Below are positions 1 to 6,390 of a stretch of DNA of 22,784 nt, one piece after another. The stretch is from JACPAP01 sp035287045. Its GTDB lineage: Bacteria > Gemmatimonadota > Gemmatimonadetes > Gemmatimonadales > GWC2-71-9. Within the stretch, counting starts at the first letter, position 1, and each line of letters opens with the position of its first letter. The position numbers and the translations under genes were made by a program. The notes under the pieces were generated by a model, which made no database searches, was not told where the DNA came from, and was given only the letters and a program-made list of their open reading frames with translations. The stretch spans positions 1 to 22,784 of the forward strand of contig DATECF010000181.1 in NCBI GenBank assembly GCA_035287045.1, in the 5' to 3' direction.

Positions 1-208
1 TTGCAACAAGATTGCTATCGGCATCCCTGCCCGTGGCAGCGAATGGTTGTTTCGCGCTAATGGCCAGGGATTGTGGGTTGGGTGTGACGGTGATCGTCGT
101 CAAGACGCTTGGCGACGTCGGGGCGTTATGCTCGCACGCCAAGGCGAGCAGTGCCGCGAAGGGGATGACGACAAAGCGTCGCGCCGCAAGTCGGCGGGGG
201 CTTGACAT
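1..208 (-). CDS. Secreted Ig-like (Big_2-type) domain protein, N-terminal part; runs off left edge
   Basis: Open from an ATG at 208 to the window edge, 69 codons with no stop. The start has a strong Shine-Dalgarno (AGGAGG, 6 nt upstream). Residues 1-24 form an export signal: an Arg-rich start, a hydrophobic stretch (FVVIPFAALLALA) and then Cys25. This resembles a lipoprotein signal, but the -3/-2 residues (Ala, Leu) are not a perfect lipobox. The segment after it (TITVTPNPQSLAISAKQPFAATG) matches the opening of bacterial Ig-like group 2 domains, whose usual pattern is VTVTP..xxLxVGxTxQFTATG. An adhesive or structural surface role is likely from the family, but the rest of the gene is not visible. 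The frame stays open upstream to another ATG at 316 inside the repeated element, which lacks a proper ribosome site. I prefer 208. Confidence 0.7.
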   Translation of the reverse strand, partial: MSSPRRLAARRFVVIPFAALLALACEHNAPTSPSVLTTITVTPNPQSLAISAKQPFAATGRDADSNLVA

Positions 209-305
209 GTGGTTCCTCCTGGAGGTTTTCGCCAGAGGCGCGTTCCGGCATCCATGTGGATGTCGACACTTCCTCGCCTGCGACCAAACTTGCCGAGGCG
301 CGCAA

Positions 306-405
306 CCGACGAACATCGCTCGGGGGGTTGAAAAACGACTTAGCACTTGGGAGCAGGCTGGGGATGCCCGCTACCGCTCGAAAGGACTAGACTCTTGGGG
401 TGAGG
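306..405 (-). promoter_or_regulatory. Repeated ~100-bp element, copy A (candidate promoter/operator)
   Basis: This segment aligns without gaps at both ends with 4112-4211. Positions 306-339 match 30 of 34 bases, 378-390 match 12 of 13, and 395-405 match 10 of 11, while the centre is diverged. It covers the last codons and stop of the GAF gene and the space before the Ig-like gene at 208. On the minus strand the conserved blocks read CCTCACCCC, then CTAGTCC-TTCGA, then GTCGTTTTTCA followed by a CCGAG-GATGTTCG block. Its position just upstream of a new gene suggests transcription control, which is an inference. The rest of the intergenic stretch, 209-305, shows nothing beyond the ribosome site at about 215-220. 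Confidence 0.5.
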
Positions 406-830
406 CGACCCCGAGCACGAGCCCCCATCTCCATCTCGCCCACGATCCGGGCGGAGAGCTTCCGCAGGAACCCGAGCTGCGGGGCGCTCCACCGGCGAGG
501 CTTCCGGTCCATGACGGACAGCGTGCCCACCGCCCGGCCGTCTGAGGCGACGAGCGGTAACCCCACATAGGCCGTCACCGTCCCGTCGCGCACGACCGGG
601 TGTCGCGCCACCAGAGGGTGTCTCCGCCCGTCGGTTACCACCAACGGGCGGCCGGAGGCGACTACCTGTTTCATCAAGGACCAGGATACCAGCAGGGCGG
701 TCGGCGCGGGCAAGCCGTAGCTGCTCATCAACAGCCGGCGGTCCGCATCGACCAGCGACACACACACGACCGGGACGTCGAGTAACCTGCCGGCCAGCTG
801 GGTGAAGCGGTCCAGCACGGAGGGCGGCAC
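387..830 (-). CDS. Stand-alone GAF-domain protein
   Basis: 147 residues, a single GAF domain from near residue 5 to 140. Typical GAF features are present: VPVVCVSLVDADRRLL near the start, a MKQVVASGRPLVVTD segment, then TVTAYVGLPLVASDGRAVGTLSVMD and a C-terminal helix. GAF domains bind small ligands, haem or bilins, or act as dimerising sensors; no ligand residue can be assigned here. There is no attached output domain, so it probably works by contacting another protein. The GTG start overlaps the stop of the preceding small membrane protein gene as TAGTG, implying translational coupling. A longer open frame continues upstream but only overlays that gene in another frame. It is the last gene of the envelope operon before element A. 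Confidence 0.8.
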   Translation of the reverse strand: MPPSVLDRFTQLAGRLLDVPVVCVSLVDADRRLLMSSYGLPAPTALLVSWSLMKQVVASGRPLVVTDGRRHPLVARHPVVRDGTVTAYVGLPLVASDGRAVGTLSVMDRKPRRWSAPQLGFLRKLSARIVGEMEMGARARGRLTPRV

Positions 831-979
831 TACAGGATCTTGCGCCCCTGGAGGAGACGAACCAGCACCACCACGACCGCGATGACCAGCAGAACGTGAA
901 TGAGCCCGCCCATGGTGTAGGAGCTGACAAACCCCAGCGCCCACAGGACGATCAAGATCACCACGATGGTCCACAGCAT
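830..979 (-). CDS. lmo0937-like small membrane protein
   Basis: 49 residues starting with MLWTIVVILIVLWALG, then SSYTMGGLIHVLLVIAVVVV and a short basic tail. Two hydrophobic helices separated by a short loop and the start MLWTIVV are the hallmark of the lmo0937-family mini proteins, whose function is unknown but which are often found among stress-induced envelope genes. The ATG has a clear GGAGGAG ribosome site. It lies 38 bp after a small exported-protein gene and overlaps the GAF gene by one base. A second, more diverged relative is encoded at 3910-4050, so the operon carries this type twice. Confidence 0.85.
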   Translation of the reverse strand: MLWTIVVILIVLWALGFVSSYTMGGLIHVLLVIAVVVVLVRLLQGRKIL

Positions 980-1017
980 GCTTTTCTCCTCCCGGGTGCC
1001 CAACCGCTCGCGGGCCA

Positions 1018-1290
1018 TTATTGGGTCGCGTTGGTGTACGCCAGGGCCAGCGCCGAATCCGCGGCGACCTGGTACATGAGGTCGTTGAACCCGGCGCGGG
1101 TGAGCCCGTGCGCCGCGAGGATCGAGTCGGTCGCCGTGGGGGTTGCCCGGATCGCGTGGGTCACCGCCACGGCGTGGTCGAGGACCGTTACGGTCGAAGC
1201 CCCACCGGCCGCTTCTCTCTCTGCGCGACCGCAGGCCGGCGCCAGGATCAGCGCCGTGCCGAAAGCCCACCGTCGGATGCGCGCGGTCAT
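1018..1290 (-). CDS. Small exported protein, possible lipoprotein, unknown function
   Basis: 90 residues. An Arg-rich start and hydrophobic segment end in APAC, with Cys20 as a possible lipidation site, although the -3/-2 positions are not ideal. The rest is a short hydrophilic helical region without a recognisable domain. The start overlaps the stop of the upstream gene as ATGA and is preceded by GGAGGAG, so the start is well supported. The overlap and operon position with an M48 protease and a glycine-zipper lipoprotein point to an envelope role, which is inference only. Confidence 0.7.
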   Translation of the reverse strand: MTARIRRWAFGTALILAPACGRAEREAAGGASTVTVLDHAVAVTHAIRATPTATDSILAAHGLTRAGFNDLMYQVAADSALALAYTNATQ

Positions 1291-1709
1291 GGTCTCCTCC
1301 CTCCGGACCGGGTGGTGTCACGCCCCGGCGCCCGGCGGCCTGCCGGGGACCCGATGCCGCGCGCGCGGTGCTCGTCCCGGATCGCTTGGGCCAAGGCCTG
1401 GCCTCGGAGCCCCGCGTCGAGCTGCCGGCGCACGAACCCGCCGAAGTTGTCCTTGGGCGCGCCGGCCTGGACCGCGTCGACTTCCTCGCGGACCACCAGT
1501 ACGGCCTCGTCGGCTGGCAGGCCGCGCCGCCGGAGCTCGTCGAGCACTCCCTGGACGGCTGCCTCGGGGACGCCGGCTCGCCGGGCTTCGGTCGCCAGCG
1601 CCGGGAGCTGGAGCGCCCGGAGGATCGCGGGCGAGGCATCACCCAACTGCGCCAGCGGCGCCACGGCGAACACGGTGAACAGCGCCGCGAGGGTTAGGAA
1701 TCGCTGCAT
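1287..1709 (-). CDS. Exported protein of unknown function
   Basis: 140 residues with a standard signal peptide (MQRFLTLAALFTVFAVAPLA). The mature part is mostly helical and Ala/Arg-rich, with two stretches that look like repeated helical hairpins (around residues 30-60 and 80-112), and ends in a basic, probably disordered tail. I recognise no family. The ATG at 1709 has a GAGAGGA ribosome site. It sits 18 bp after the glycine-zipper lipoprotein gene and overlaps the next gene by 4 bp, so it is part of the same operon. Confidence 0.7.
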   Translation of the reverse strand: MQRFLTLAALFTVFAVAPLAQLGDASPAILRALQLPALATEARRAGVPEAAVQGVLDELRRRGLPADEAVLVVREEVDAVQAGAPKDNFGGFVRRQLDAGLRGQALAQAIRDEHRARGIGSPAGRRAPGRDTTRSGGRRP

Positions 1710-1727
1710 GTTGTTATCCTCTCGATC

Positions 1728-2372
1728 TCACTTGGCCATGACTGTCAGCCGCTGTTTCAGGGTCAACATCAGGTGCGACCCCGCCGGCAGCACGATATCC
1801 ATGTCCTTCATGATCACGGAGACGGCCGCCCCGGTGGCGCCCCCGATCACGCCGCCGATGACGGTGCCCTTCGAGTTCCCGCCGATCACCCGGCCAAGGA
1901 CCGCTCCGGCCGCCGCACCCCCGGCTACCCGGGCGGCGTCCACCACCTCGATCCCCCGCCCCTCATGGACCGTCTCGAGGGAGTCAATCGAGGCATTGAG
2001 GTCATACGACGTTCCCCGCACCGACACGCTCGAGACCGCGAGCGTGAGCGTGCCCGTGGACCTGGTGTTGGGAGCCGAGGTCACCTCCGTGATGGTCCCC
2101 TGGACCGTGGACCCGGCAGGGATCGCCACCCAGCCGCCGAGGTTCCTGACATCCTCTACCACGCTGGCGGTAAAGGCGTCGCCCGCTTTCCATTCCCGCG
2201 AGCTGATGGTCTGGTTGAGCGCCGCGTCCACCAGTGTGCCCGCGGCGAGGGTATAGCTCGTCGGGGCGGCGGCCTTGGCGGCAGGAAGGGCCGCCGACTC
2301 GCCTTTGGAGCAGCCGGCCAGAAGAACCAGCGACATGGCCAGCAGCGCGCCGTGAGAGGTCGTGTACGTCAT
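1728..2372 (-). CDS. Glycine-zipper lipoprotein
   Basis: 214 residues. The signal sequence ends in LLAGC with Cys21 as lipidation site. Residues 38-135 form a beta-rich domain (TYTLAAGTLVDAALNQTIS, then WKAGDAFTASVVEDV and IPAGSTVQGTITEV), a layout seen in many exported proteins of Acidobacteria and Gemmatimonadota. Residues 150-182 are a glycine zipper (AGGAAAGAVLG.VIGG....VIGGVIGGATGAAV), a motif that packs helices or inserts in membranes. The C-terminus returns to a beta pattern (LPAGSHLMLTL). The start at 2372 is chosen for its GGAAGGTGG ribosome site and because it begins the signal peptide; an ATG at 2399 is less likely. Outer-membrane or periplasmic location is inferred. Confidence 0.8.
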   Translation of the reverse strand: MTYTTSHGALLAMSLVLLAGCSKGESAALPAAKAAAPTSYTLAAGTLVDAALNQTISSREWKAGDAFTASVVEDVRNLGGWVAIPAGSTVQGTITEVTSAPNTRSTGTLTLAVSSVSVRGTSYDLNASIDSLETVHEGRGIEVVDAARVAGGAAAGAVLGRVIGGNSKGTVIGGVIGGATGAAVSVIMKDMDIVLPAGSHLMLTLKQRLTVMAK

Positions 2373-2404
2373 AGGTGCCACCTTCCGTCTTGTGTGCATA
2401 GGGA

Positions 2405-3901
2405 TTATCGCTGAGTCTTTGATGTCTGGTGCATGCTTGAGTCGGTGTAAGGCAGCGGTTGTCCCACCACCCATTTCATGAGCCGGCCCGCCTCGAGGGG
2501 CGTCTGGAGCTCGACTTGGTTGATCAGGGCGAGCATCGCGGCGGACGCCGGCGAGGGCCGCAGCCGCGCGAGCGCATCGATCGTCGTGCGCCGGTCGAGC
2601 GTCACGATGTCCAGCCGCTGCGGCTGCACGTTGAGTGCGACGGGGTCGGTCAGGGCCTGGAAGCTTCGCAGCGCGCGCTCGGCCGACGCCTGATGGGTGG
2701 GCCAACGCGCCTCTGGGGCGTAGCCGATCAGTCCGAACACCGCGCCGCCGTGCTCGACGAACAGCACCGCTCCCCTGAGCGCGCCATTCTCGGTGGCCGC
2801 GCCGAAGGGCGCGCTGACCGTGACGAGCCCGTTCAGACTGGCGCGGGAGCGAGCGCCGCCCGTGATCCCCTCCTGCGCGAGGAACGCGCGTGCCGCCGCG
2901 TCGGCGCTCGTCCCGGTCGCGGACGACAGCTCAGCCACCGCATCTTTCCCGGGGCTCACCGCGACGACGGCCTGCTTCCCGTTGTAGGTGGTCCATCCTT
3001 CAGGGAAGGTGAGGTGGAAGCGCAAGTCGGGATGGAAGAACTGACTGCCCTTGAAGAACCCCTCGCGCGGGTTATTCCCGAACACCTGGCCGTCGAGCCG
3101 CCGCACGTACGGGTCGCGATTGACGACGGTGCCGGAGAAATCCTGCGGCAGGGCCGCGATCTGCGCGGTCATGCGCTCGAGGCGGTCCTCCGGGCTGGGG
3201 TGCGTCGCGAGCCACTCGGGGAGGCGGCCGCCGCCCTCCGCCGCGCTCAGTCGTTCGAGCATCCGGAACACCCCGGGCATTTCCCGGGGGTCCCAGGTGG
3301 TCCGCTGCAGGTAGCGCAGGCTGAGGTCGTCCGCCTGGCGCTCGTCGTCGCGGGAGTACTTGAGAAACAGGACCCCCAGCGCCGAGTTCGCCACGCCCGC
3401 GTAGCGCCCAAAATCCGAGCTCACGATGGTGCCGATCGCCAGGCCGAGGCCCGCGAGCTGCTGGTTGCTCATCTGGCTCACGGTGTGCCGGGCAGTGACG
3501 TGGCCGATCTCGTGGCCCACGACCGAGGCCAGCTGGGCCTCCGAGGCGAGATGGGCGAGGAGCCCGCGGGTCACATAGATGAATCCGCCGGGCAGCGCGA
3601 AGGCGTTCACCGCCGGGTCGTCCACCACCCGGAACGTCCAGGGGAGGCCCGGGCGTTCCCCCGTGGCGGCTAGCCGCACGCCGAGCTGCTGGATGTAGGT
3701 CTGCAAGGCGGCATCCGGATCGAGACCGATGGACGCCACGACCTCCTGGTCGTACTGCCGCCCCATCGCGATCTCCTGGGACTCGCTGATCAACATGATC
3801 TGATTCCGGCCGGTGGCCGGGTTCATGGCACAGCCGCTCAGCGCGAAGCCAGCGACCAGCGCGAGCGCGCCGCGGGTCCGGGAACGAGTCAGGAATGGCA
3901 T
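2405..3901 (-). CDS. M48-family zinc metallopeptidase lipoprotein (BepA/LoiP-like)
   Basis: 498 residues. A lipoprotein signal ends in ALSGC (Cys24), followed by NPATGRNQIMLISESQEIAM, a typical entry to secreted M48 peptidases. The zinc site HEIGH is at 130-134 and the third ligand Glu187 lies in SRDDERQAD. The FALPGGFIYVTRGLL stretch upstream is also family-typical. The C-terminal half (from about 290) is a beta-rich region ending in a LysM-like segment near 430-490. Relatives such as BepA and LoiP degrade or assemble misfolded outer-membrane proteins. The ATG at 3901 has a GAGGTG ribosome site and follows the mini membrane protein gene by 8 bp; longer starts upstream overlap that gene. Confidence 0.88.
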   Translation of the reverse strand: MPFLTRSRTRGALALVAGFALSGCAMNPATGRNQIMLISESQEIAMGRQYDQEVVASIGLDPDAALQTYIQQLGVRLAATGERPGLPWTFRVVDDPAVNAFALPGGFIYVTRGLLAHLASEAQLASVVGHEIGHVTARHTVSQMSNQQLAGLGLAIGTIVSSDFGRYAGVANSALGVLFLKYSRDDERQADDLSLRYLQRTTWDPREMPGVFRMLERLSAAEGGGRLPEWLATHPSPEDRLERMTAQIAALPQDFSGTVVNRDPYVRRLDGQVFGNNPREGFFKGSQFFHPDLRFHLTFPEGWTTYNGKQAVVAVSPGKDAVAELSSATGTSADAAARAFLAQEGITGGARSRASLNGLVTVSAPFGAATENGALRGAVLFVEHGGAVFGLIGYAPEARWPTHQASAERALRSFQALTDPVALNVQPQRLDIVTLDRRTTIDALARLRPSPASAAMLALINQVELQTPLEAGRLMKWVVGQPLPYTDSSMHQTSKTQR

Positions 3902-3909
3902 GTTCTGTT

Positions 3910-4050
3910 TCACCTCGGTCGGCGCCATGGCAAGTGGGCCACGGAGAATGCCGCCGTCACGAGCAGGAGCACATGAACCAGACCGGTCCCGACCTGGAAC
4001 ACCCACCCGAGCAACAGGGCTGCCACGAGGGCGGCGATGAGTATCAGCAA
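3910..4050 (-). CDS. lmo0937-like small membrane protein (second copy)
   Basis: 46 residues if read from the TTG at 4050, which has GGAG ten bases upstream. The sequence LLILIAALVAALLLGWVFQ, then a Gly-Thr-Gly turn and LVHVLLLVTAAFSVAHL, gives two membrane helices. The same helix-turn-LVHVLLL layout occurs in the 49-residue protein at 830-979, so I regard them as the same family. An in-frame ATG at 4122, inside the repeated element, would add 24 hydrophilic residues but has no good ribosome site. First gene of the envelope operon, right behind element B. Confidence 0.6.
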   Translation of the reverse strand: MLILIAALVAALLLGWVFQVGTGLVHVLLLVTAAFSVAHLPWRRPR

Positions 4051-4111
4051 TGTGTCGTGTCTCCATGCGGCGATGTCCGATGGCCACGCTGGATGGTCGC
4101 CGTTTGTCCCG

Positions 4112-4211
4112 CCGGCGAACATCCCTCGGCGGGATGAAAAACGACGTAGGCTCCGTGGGCGAGCGCGCGGATGGCCGACCTAGTCGAACGGACTAGGCCG
4201 TTTGGGTGAGG
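4112..4211 (-). promoter_or_regulatory. Repeated ~100-bp element, copy B (candidate promoter/operator)
   Basis: This is the counterpart of 306-405 (see that entry for match counts). It spans the 3' end of the last LuxR regulator and the space before the envelope operon. Copy B also contains a perfect 7-bp inverted repeat, CCTAGTC-GAACG-GACTAGG (4179-4197), centred on the regulator's stop codon. It could be a dimer operator or a small hairpin; copy A keeps only the right half. No T-run follows, so an intrinsic terminator is unlikely. Confidence 0.5.
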
Positions 4212-4918
4212 GGGCCCTCGTCAGCGGGAGGGGGTACGGAGATCGTTTCCGTGGCCGCCCGGTGCGCGTACGCGGCCAGCTGGAGGCGGCTGTGGAGAGC
4301 CAGCTTCTCCAGAATGTTGTGGACGTGGCTCTTCACGGTGTGGGTGGCAAGATGGACTCGCTGCGCAATCTCCTTGTTGCTCAGGCCGTCGGCGATCAGG
4401 TCGATGATCTCCCGCTCCCGTTTCGTCATCCGGACGGCGCCGATCCGGCTCGCCGTGGGACGACCGGCCGCGTGTTGCGCGATATGGGAAAAAAGCGTGC
4501 CGGTCAGGGCGGGCGGGAGCACCTCCCTCCCCTCGGCGACCGATCGAATGGTACGGACGAAATCGTCCACCGTCGCATCCTTTACCACGAACCCCGACGC
4601 CCCCCGCTTGACGAATTCGACGACCTCTTCCGGCACCGGCAGCAAGTCCATCACGATCACCCGGGCCTGGGGAGCCGTCTGCCGGATGTGCTCCACCAAG
4701 CGGTGGCTGTCGTGATCGCCCAAGCCCGCGTCCACCAGCACCACCCGGGGCCTGGTCTCGGGCACGCGGCGCAGCGCCTCGCCGGCATCTTCGGCAACAG
4801 CCACCACCGCGAGATCGGGCTGCCGGTCCAGGATAGCCACGATCCCCTCGCGCAGCAGCCGGTTATCCTCGACCACCAACACCGGAATGAACTTACGAGG
4901 CTCCATCTCGGTGGGCAT
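4193..4918 (-). CDS. NarL/LuxR-type response regulator (tandem paralogue 2)
   Basis: 241 residues: receiver domain about 10-130, LuxR helix-turn-helix about 165-230 (MTKREREIIDLIADGLSNKE, then HTVKSHVHNILEKL). The phospho-acceptor is Asp63 with acidic partners Glu17/Asp18 and Lys113 in VVKDA. The usual Thr/Ser switch residue after the fourth strand is Asp91 (VIVMDLLP), as in the neighbour paralogue. The two share long stretches such as DLLPV, KDATV, TIRSVA and LPP.LTGTLFS, so they arose by duplication. The start at 4918 overlaps the upstream gene by 26 bp; an internal ATG at 4906 is a fair alternative. It presumably binds DNA as a dimer; the target is unknown. Confidence 0.88.
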   Translation of the reverse strand: MPTEMEPRKFIPVLVVEDNRLLREGIVAILDRQPDLAVVAVAEDAGEALRRVPETRPRVVLVDAGLGDHDSHRLVEHIRQTAPQARVIVMDLLPVPEEVVEFVKRGASGFVVKDATVDDFVRTIRSVAEGREVLPPALTGTLFSHIAQHAAGRPTASRIGAVRMTKREREIIDLIADGLSNKEIAQRVHLATHTVKSHVHNILEKLALHSRLQLAAYAHRAATETISVPPPADEGPLTQTA

Positions 4919-5549
4919 AAGCGGCGATCTGCAACCGGGTGTGCAGTGTCAGCTTTTCCATGATGTTGCGCACGTGGCTCTTGACGGTGTGCGTCGCGAT
5001 ATGCAGGCGTGCGGCGATTTCCTTGTTGCCCAACCCTTCCGCGATGAGGTTGATCACCTCTCGTTCGCGCGCCGTCATACGCACGGAATCGAGCGCTTCC
5101 GGCCGGCCCCGGGCGATGGCGTCCCTGGCGATCTGGGAGAAGAGCGTCCCGGTCATCTGGGGCGGCAGGACGTGCGCCCCCTGGGCCACCGATCGGATGG
5201 TGTGCACCAGGTCTTCGACGGTGGCGTCCTTCATGATGAAGCCGGACACGCCCGCGTGCACGAATTCCATGATGTCCTCGTGCACCGGGAGAAGGTCCAT
5301 CACGATGACCTTGGACTCCGGAAACTCGGTCTTGACCTTCTCCGCGATCCGCAGGCTGTCGCCGTTCCGCAAGCCCAGATCCAGCAGGACCACTTGCGGG
5401 TTCACGTTCCGGAGCAGCACCGTGTCGCCGCTGGATGCGCCGGCGACGACCTTGAGGTCGGGCAGCTGATTCAGCAGCGCGGTGATGCCTTCGCGCACCA
5501 GCCGGTTGTCCTCGATGAGCGCTACGGATATCGTGCCCCGATTGGCCAC
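4893..5549 (-). CDS. NarL/LuxR-type response regulator (tandem paralogue 1)
   Basis: 218 residues from the GTG at 5549, preceded by GGATGAG. The receiver has acidic pair Glu13/Asp14, phospho-acceptor Asp57 (VVLLDLGL) and Lys107 (FIMKDA). The Thr/Ser switch position is Asp85 (VIVMDLLP). The C-terminal LuxR domain contains MTAREREVINLIAEGLGNKE and HTVKSHVRNIMEKL. In-frame GTG starts further upstream would lengthen it by up to about 30 residues, but the receiver core begins at ISVALIEDNR, so the short start fits. It overlaps its paralogue downstream and probably heads a separate transcript behind a 142-bp gap with phased boxes. The signal from a partner kinase is likely but not proven. Confidence 0.88.
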   Translation of the reverse strand: MANRGTISVALIEDNRLVREGITALLNQLPDLKVVAGASSGDTVLLRNVNPQVVLLDLGLRNGDSLRIAEKVKTEFPESKVIVMDLLPVHEDIMEFVHAGVSGFIMKDATVEDLVHTIRSVAQGAHVLPPQMTGTLFSQIARDAIARGRPEALDSVRMTAREREVINLIAEGLGNKEIAARLHIATHTVKSHVRNIMEKLTLHTRLQIAAYAHRDGAS

Positions 5550-5607
5550 GCGCTCATCCAGGCTCGCCACCGGCTCGGCACCGACTCCAGGGATTCCCAC
5601 GTCACCA

Positions 5608-5676
5608 GAATAAGGATGGCCCGCGCCGTGAGGTAGCGGGGAAAGCACCGGAAAGAGGCGCTATGTCGGGGAAAGG
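5608..5676 (-). promoter_or_regulatory. Phased GAAAG boxes upstream of the tandem LuxR regulators
   Basis: The 142-bp gap between the two regulator groups contains GAAAG at 5641-5645, 5651-5655 and 5671-5675, i.e. 10 and 20 bp apart, on one face of the helix. The outer two sit in CGGGGAAAG. A -10-like TTATTC (minus strand, 5608-5613) lies at a distance that would put the boxes near -42, -52 and -72. No good -35 was seen, as expected for an activator-dependent promoter. All of this is inference from spacing. Confidence 0.35.
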
Positions 5677-5691
5677 CCGTACAGGGTGAGG

Positions 5692-6366
5692 CTAGGAACG
5701 TCCGTTGGAAGGCTCGTCCGCGTGGGTGTCGAGGATGCCGGACTCGGCGGCGAAGCGGTACAGCTCCGCCCGGTCCTTCAAGCCGAGCTTCTCACGCAGC
5801 CGGGTTCGGTACGTCTCTACGGTTTTCACGCTCAGGTTCAGATGGTCCGCAACCTGCTGGTTGGAGTGTCCCCGCGCCAGCAGCCGGAGCACCTCGCGCT
5901 CTCGTGAGCTCAAGTCCTTCGGCGGCTGGTTCTCCCCCGTCCCGGGAACCGGGGGCCGGGCCGGATCGGCGCTTTGCGTGACGTCCACAAAGGTCCGCCC
6001 GCTGTGGACGGCGCGGATGGCCGACAGCAATTCGGAGGCGGCTGCTTTCTTGACCACGTACCCCGCGGCCCCGGCGGCCATGGCCGAGGCGAGATACGCC
6101 GGATCATCATGCATCGTGAGGATCAACACCCGGGTCGTCGGACACCCGCTCAGAATCTGGCGGATGAGCTCGCCGCTGGGTGGTCCGGGCATCGAGAGGT
6201 CCACGAGGACCACGTCGGGCCGCAGCTCTCGCGCCTTTCGGGAGACGTCCAGACCGTCCCCCGCTTCGCCCACGACGTCGAATTCGCTCTGCGCGTCGAG
6301 CAACATGCGAACCCCGGCTCGCAGGACGGCATGATCGTCGGCGATCAGTATTCTAATTGGGCGCAC
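5692..6366 (-). CDS. NarL/LuxR-type response regulator paired with the histidine kinase
   Basis: 224 residues from a GTG with AGGA upstream. A canonical receiver: Asp10/Asp11, phospho-acceptor Asp56 in VVLVDLSMPG, Thr in LILTMHDD, Lys in YVVKKA. The LuxR domain (LSSREREVLRLLARGHSNQQ, then SVKTVETYRTRLREKLGL) is near 150-210. Unlike the two downstream paralogues it keeps all standard switch residues. It starts 24 bp after the HisKA_3 kinase stop, so the two form a cognate two-component pair in one operon with kaiC and kaiB. It probably activates transcription when phosphorylated; targets are unknown. Confidence 0.9.
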   Translation of the reverse strand: MRPIRILIADDHAVLRAGVRMLLDAQSEFDVVGEAGDGLDVSRKARELRPDVVLVDLSMPGPPSGELIRQILSGCPTTRVLILTMHDDPAYLASAMAAGAAGYVVKKAAASELLSAIRAVHSGRTFVDVTQSADPARPPVPGTGENQPPKDLSSREREVLRLLARGHSNQQVADHLNLSVKTVETYRTRLREKLGLKDRAELYRFAAESGILDTHADEPSNGRS

Positions 6367-6390
6367 GATGGCGAATCCTACCGGGTCCGG

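Noticed and set aside
12..545. 177-codon plus-strand open frame at the left end
   Set aside because: It lies opposite the GAF gene end, element A and the Ig-like gene, has no ribosome site and a protein composition unlike a real domain; the minus-strand genes explain the region better.
830..974. Longer start of the GAF frame
   Set aside because: The extension only overlays the lmo0937-like gene, which has a strong ribosome site and clear family sequence.
4202..4963. Long plus-strand frames opposite the LuxR regulators (also 4887-5636)
   Set aside because: They mirror the codon pattern of the real minus-strand genes in GC-rich DNA and encode no recognisable domain.
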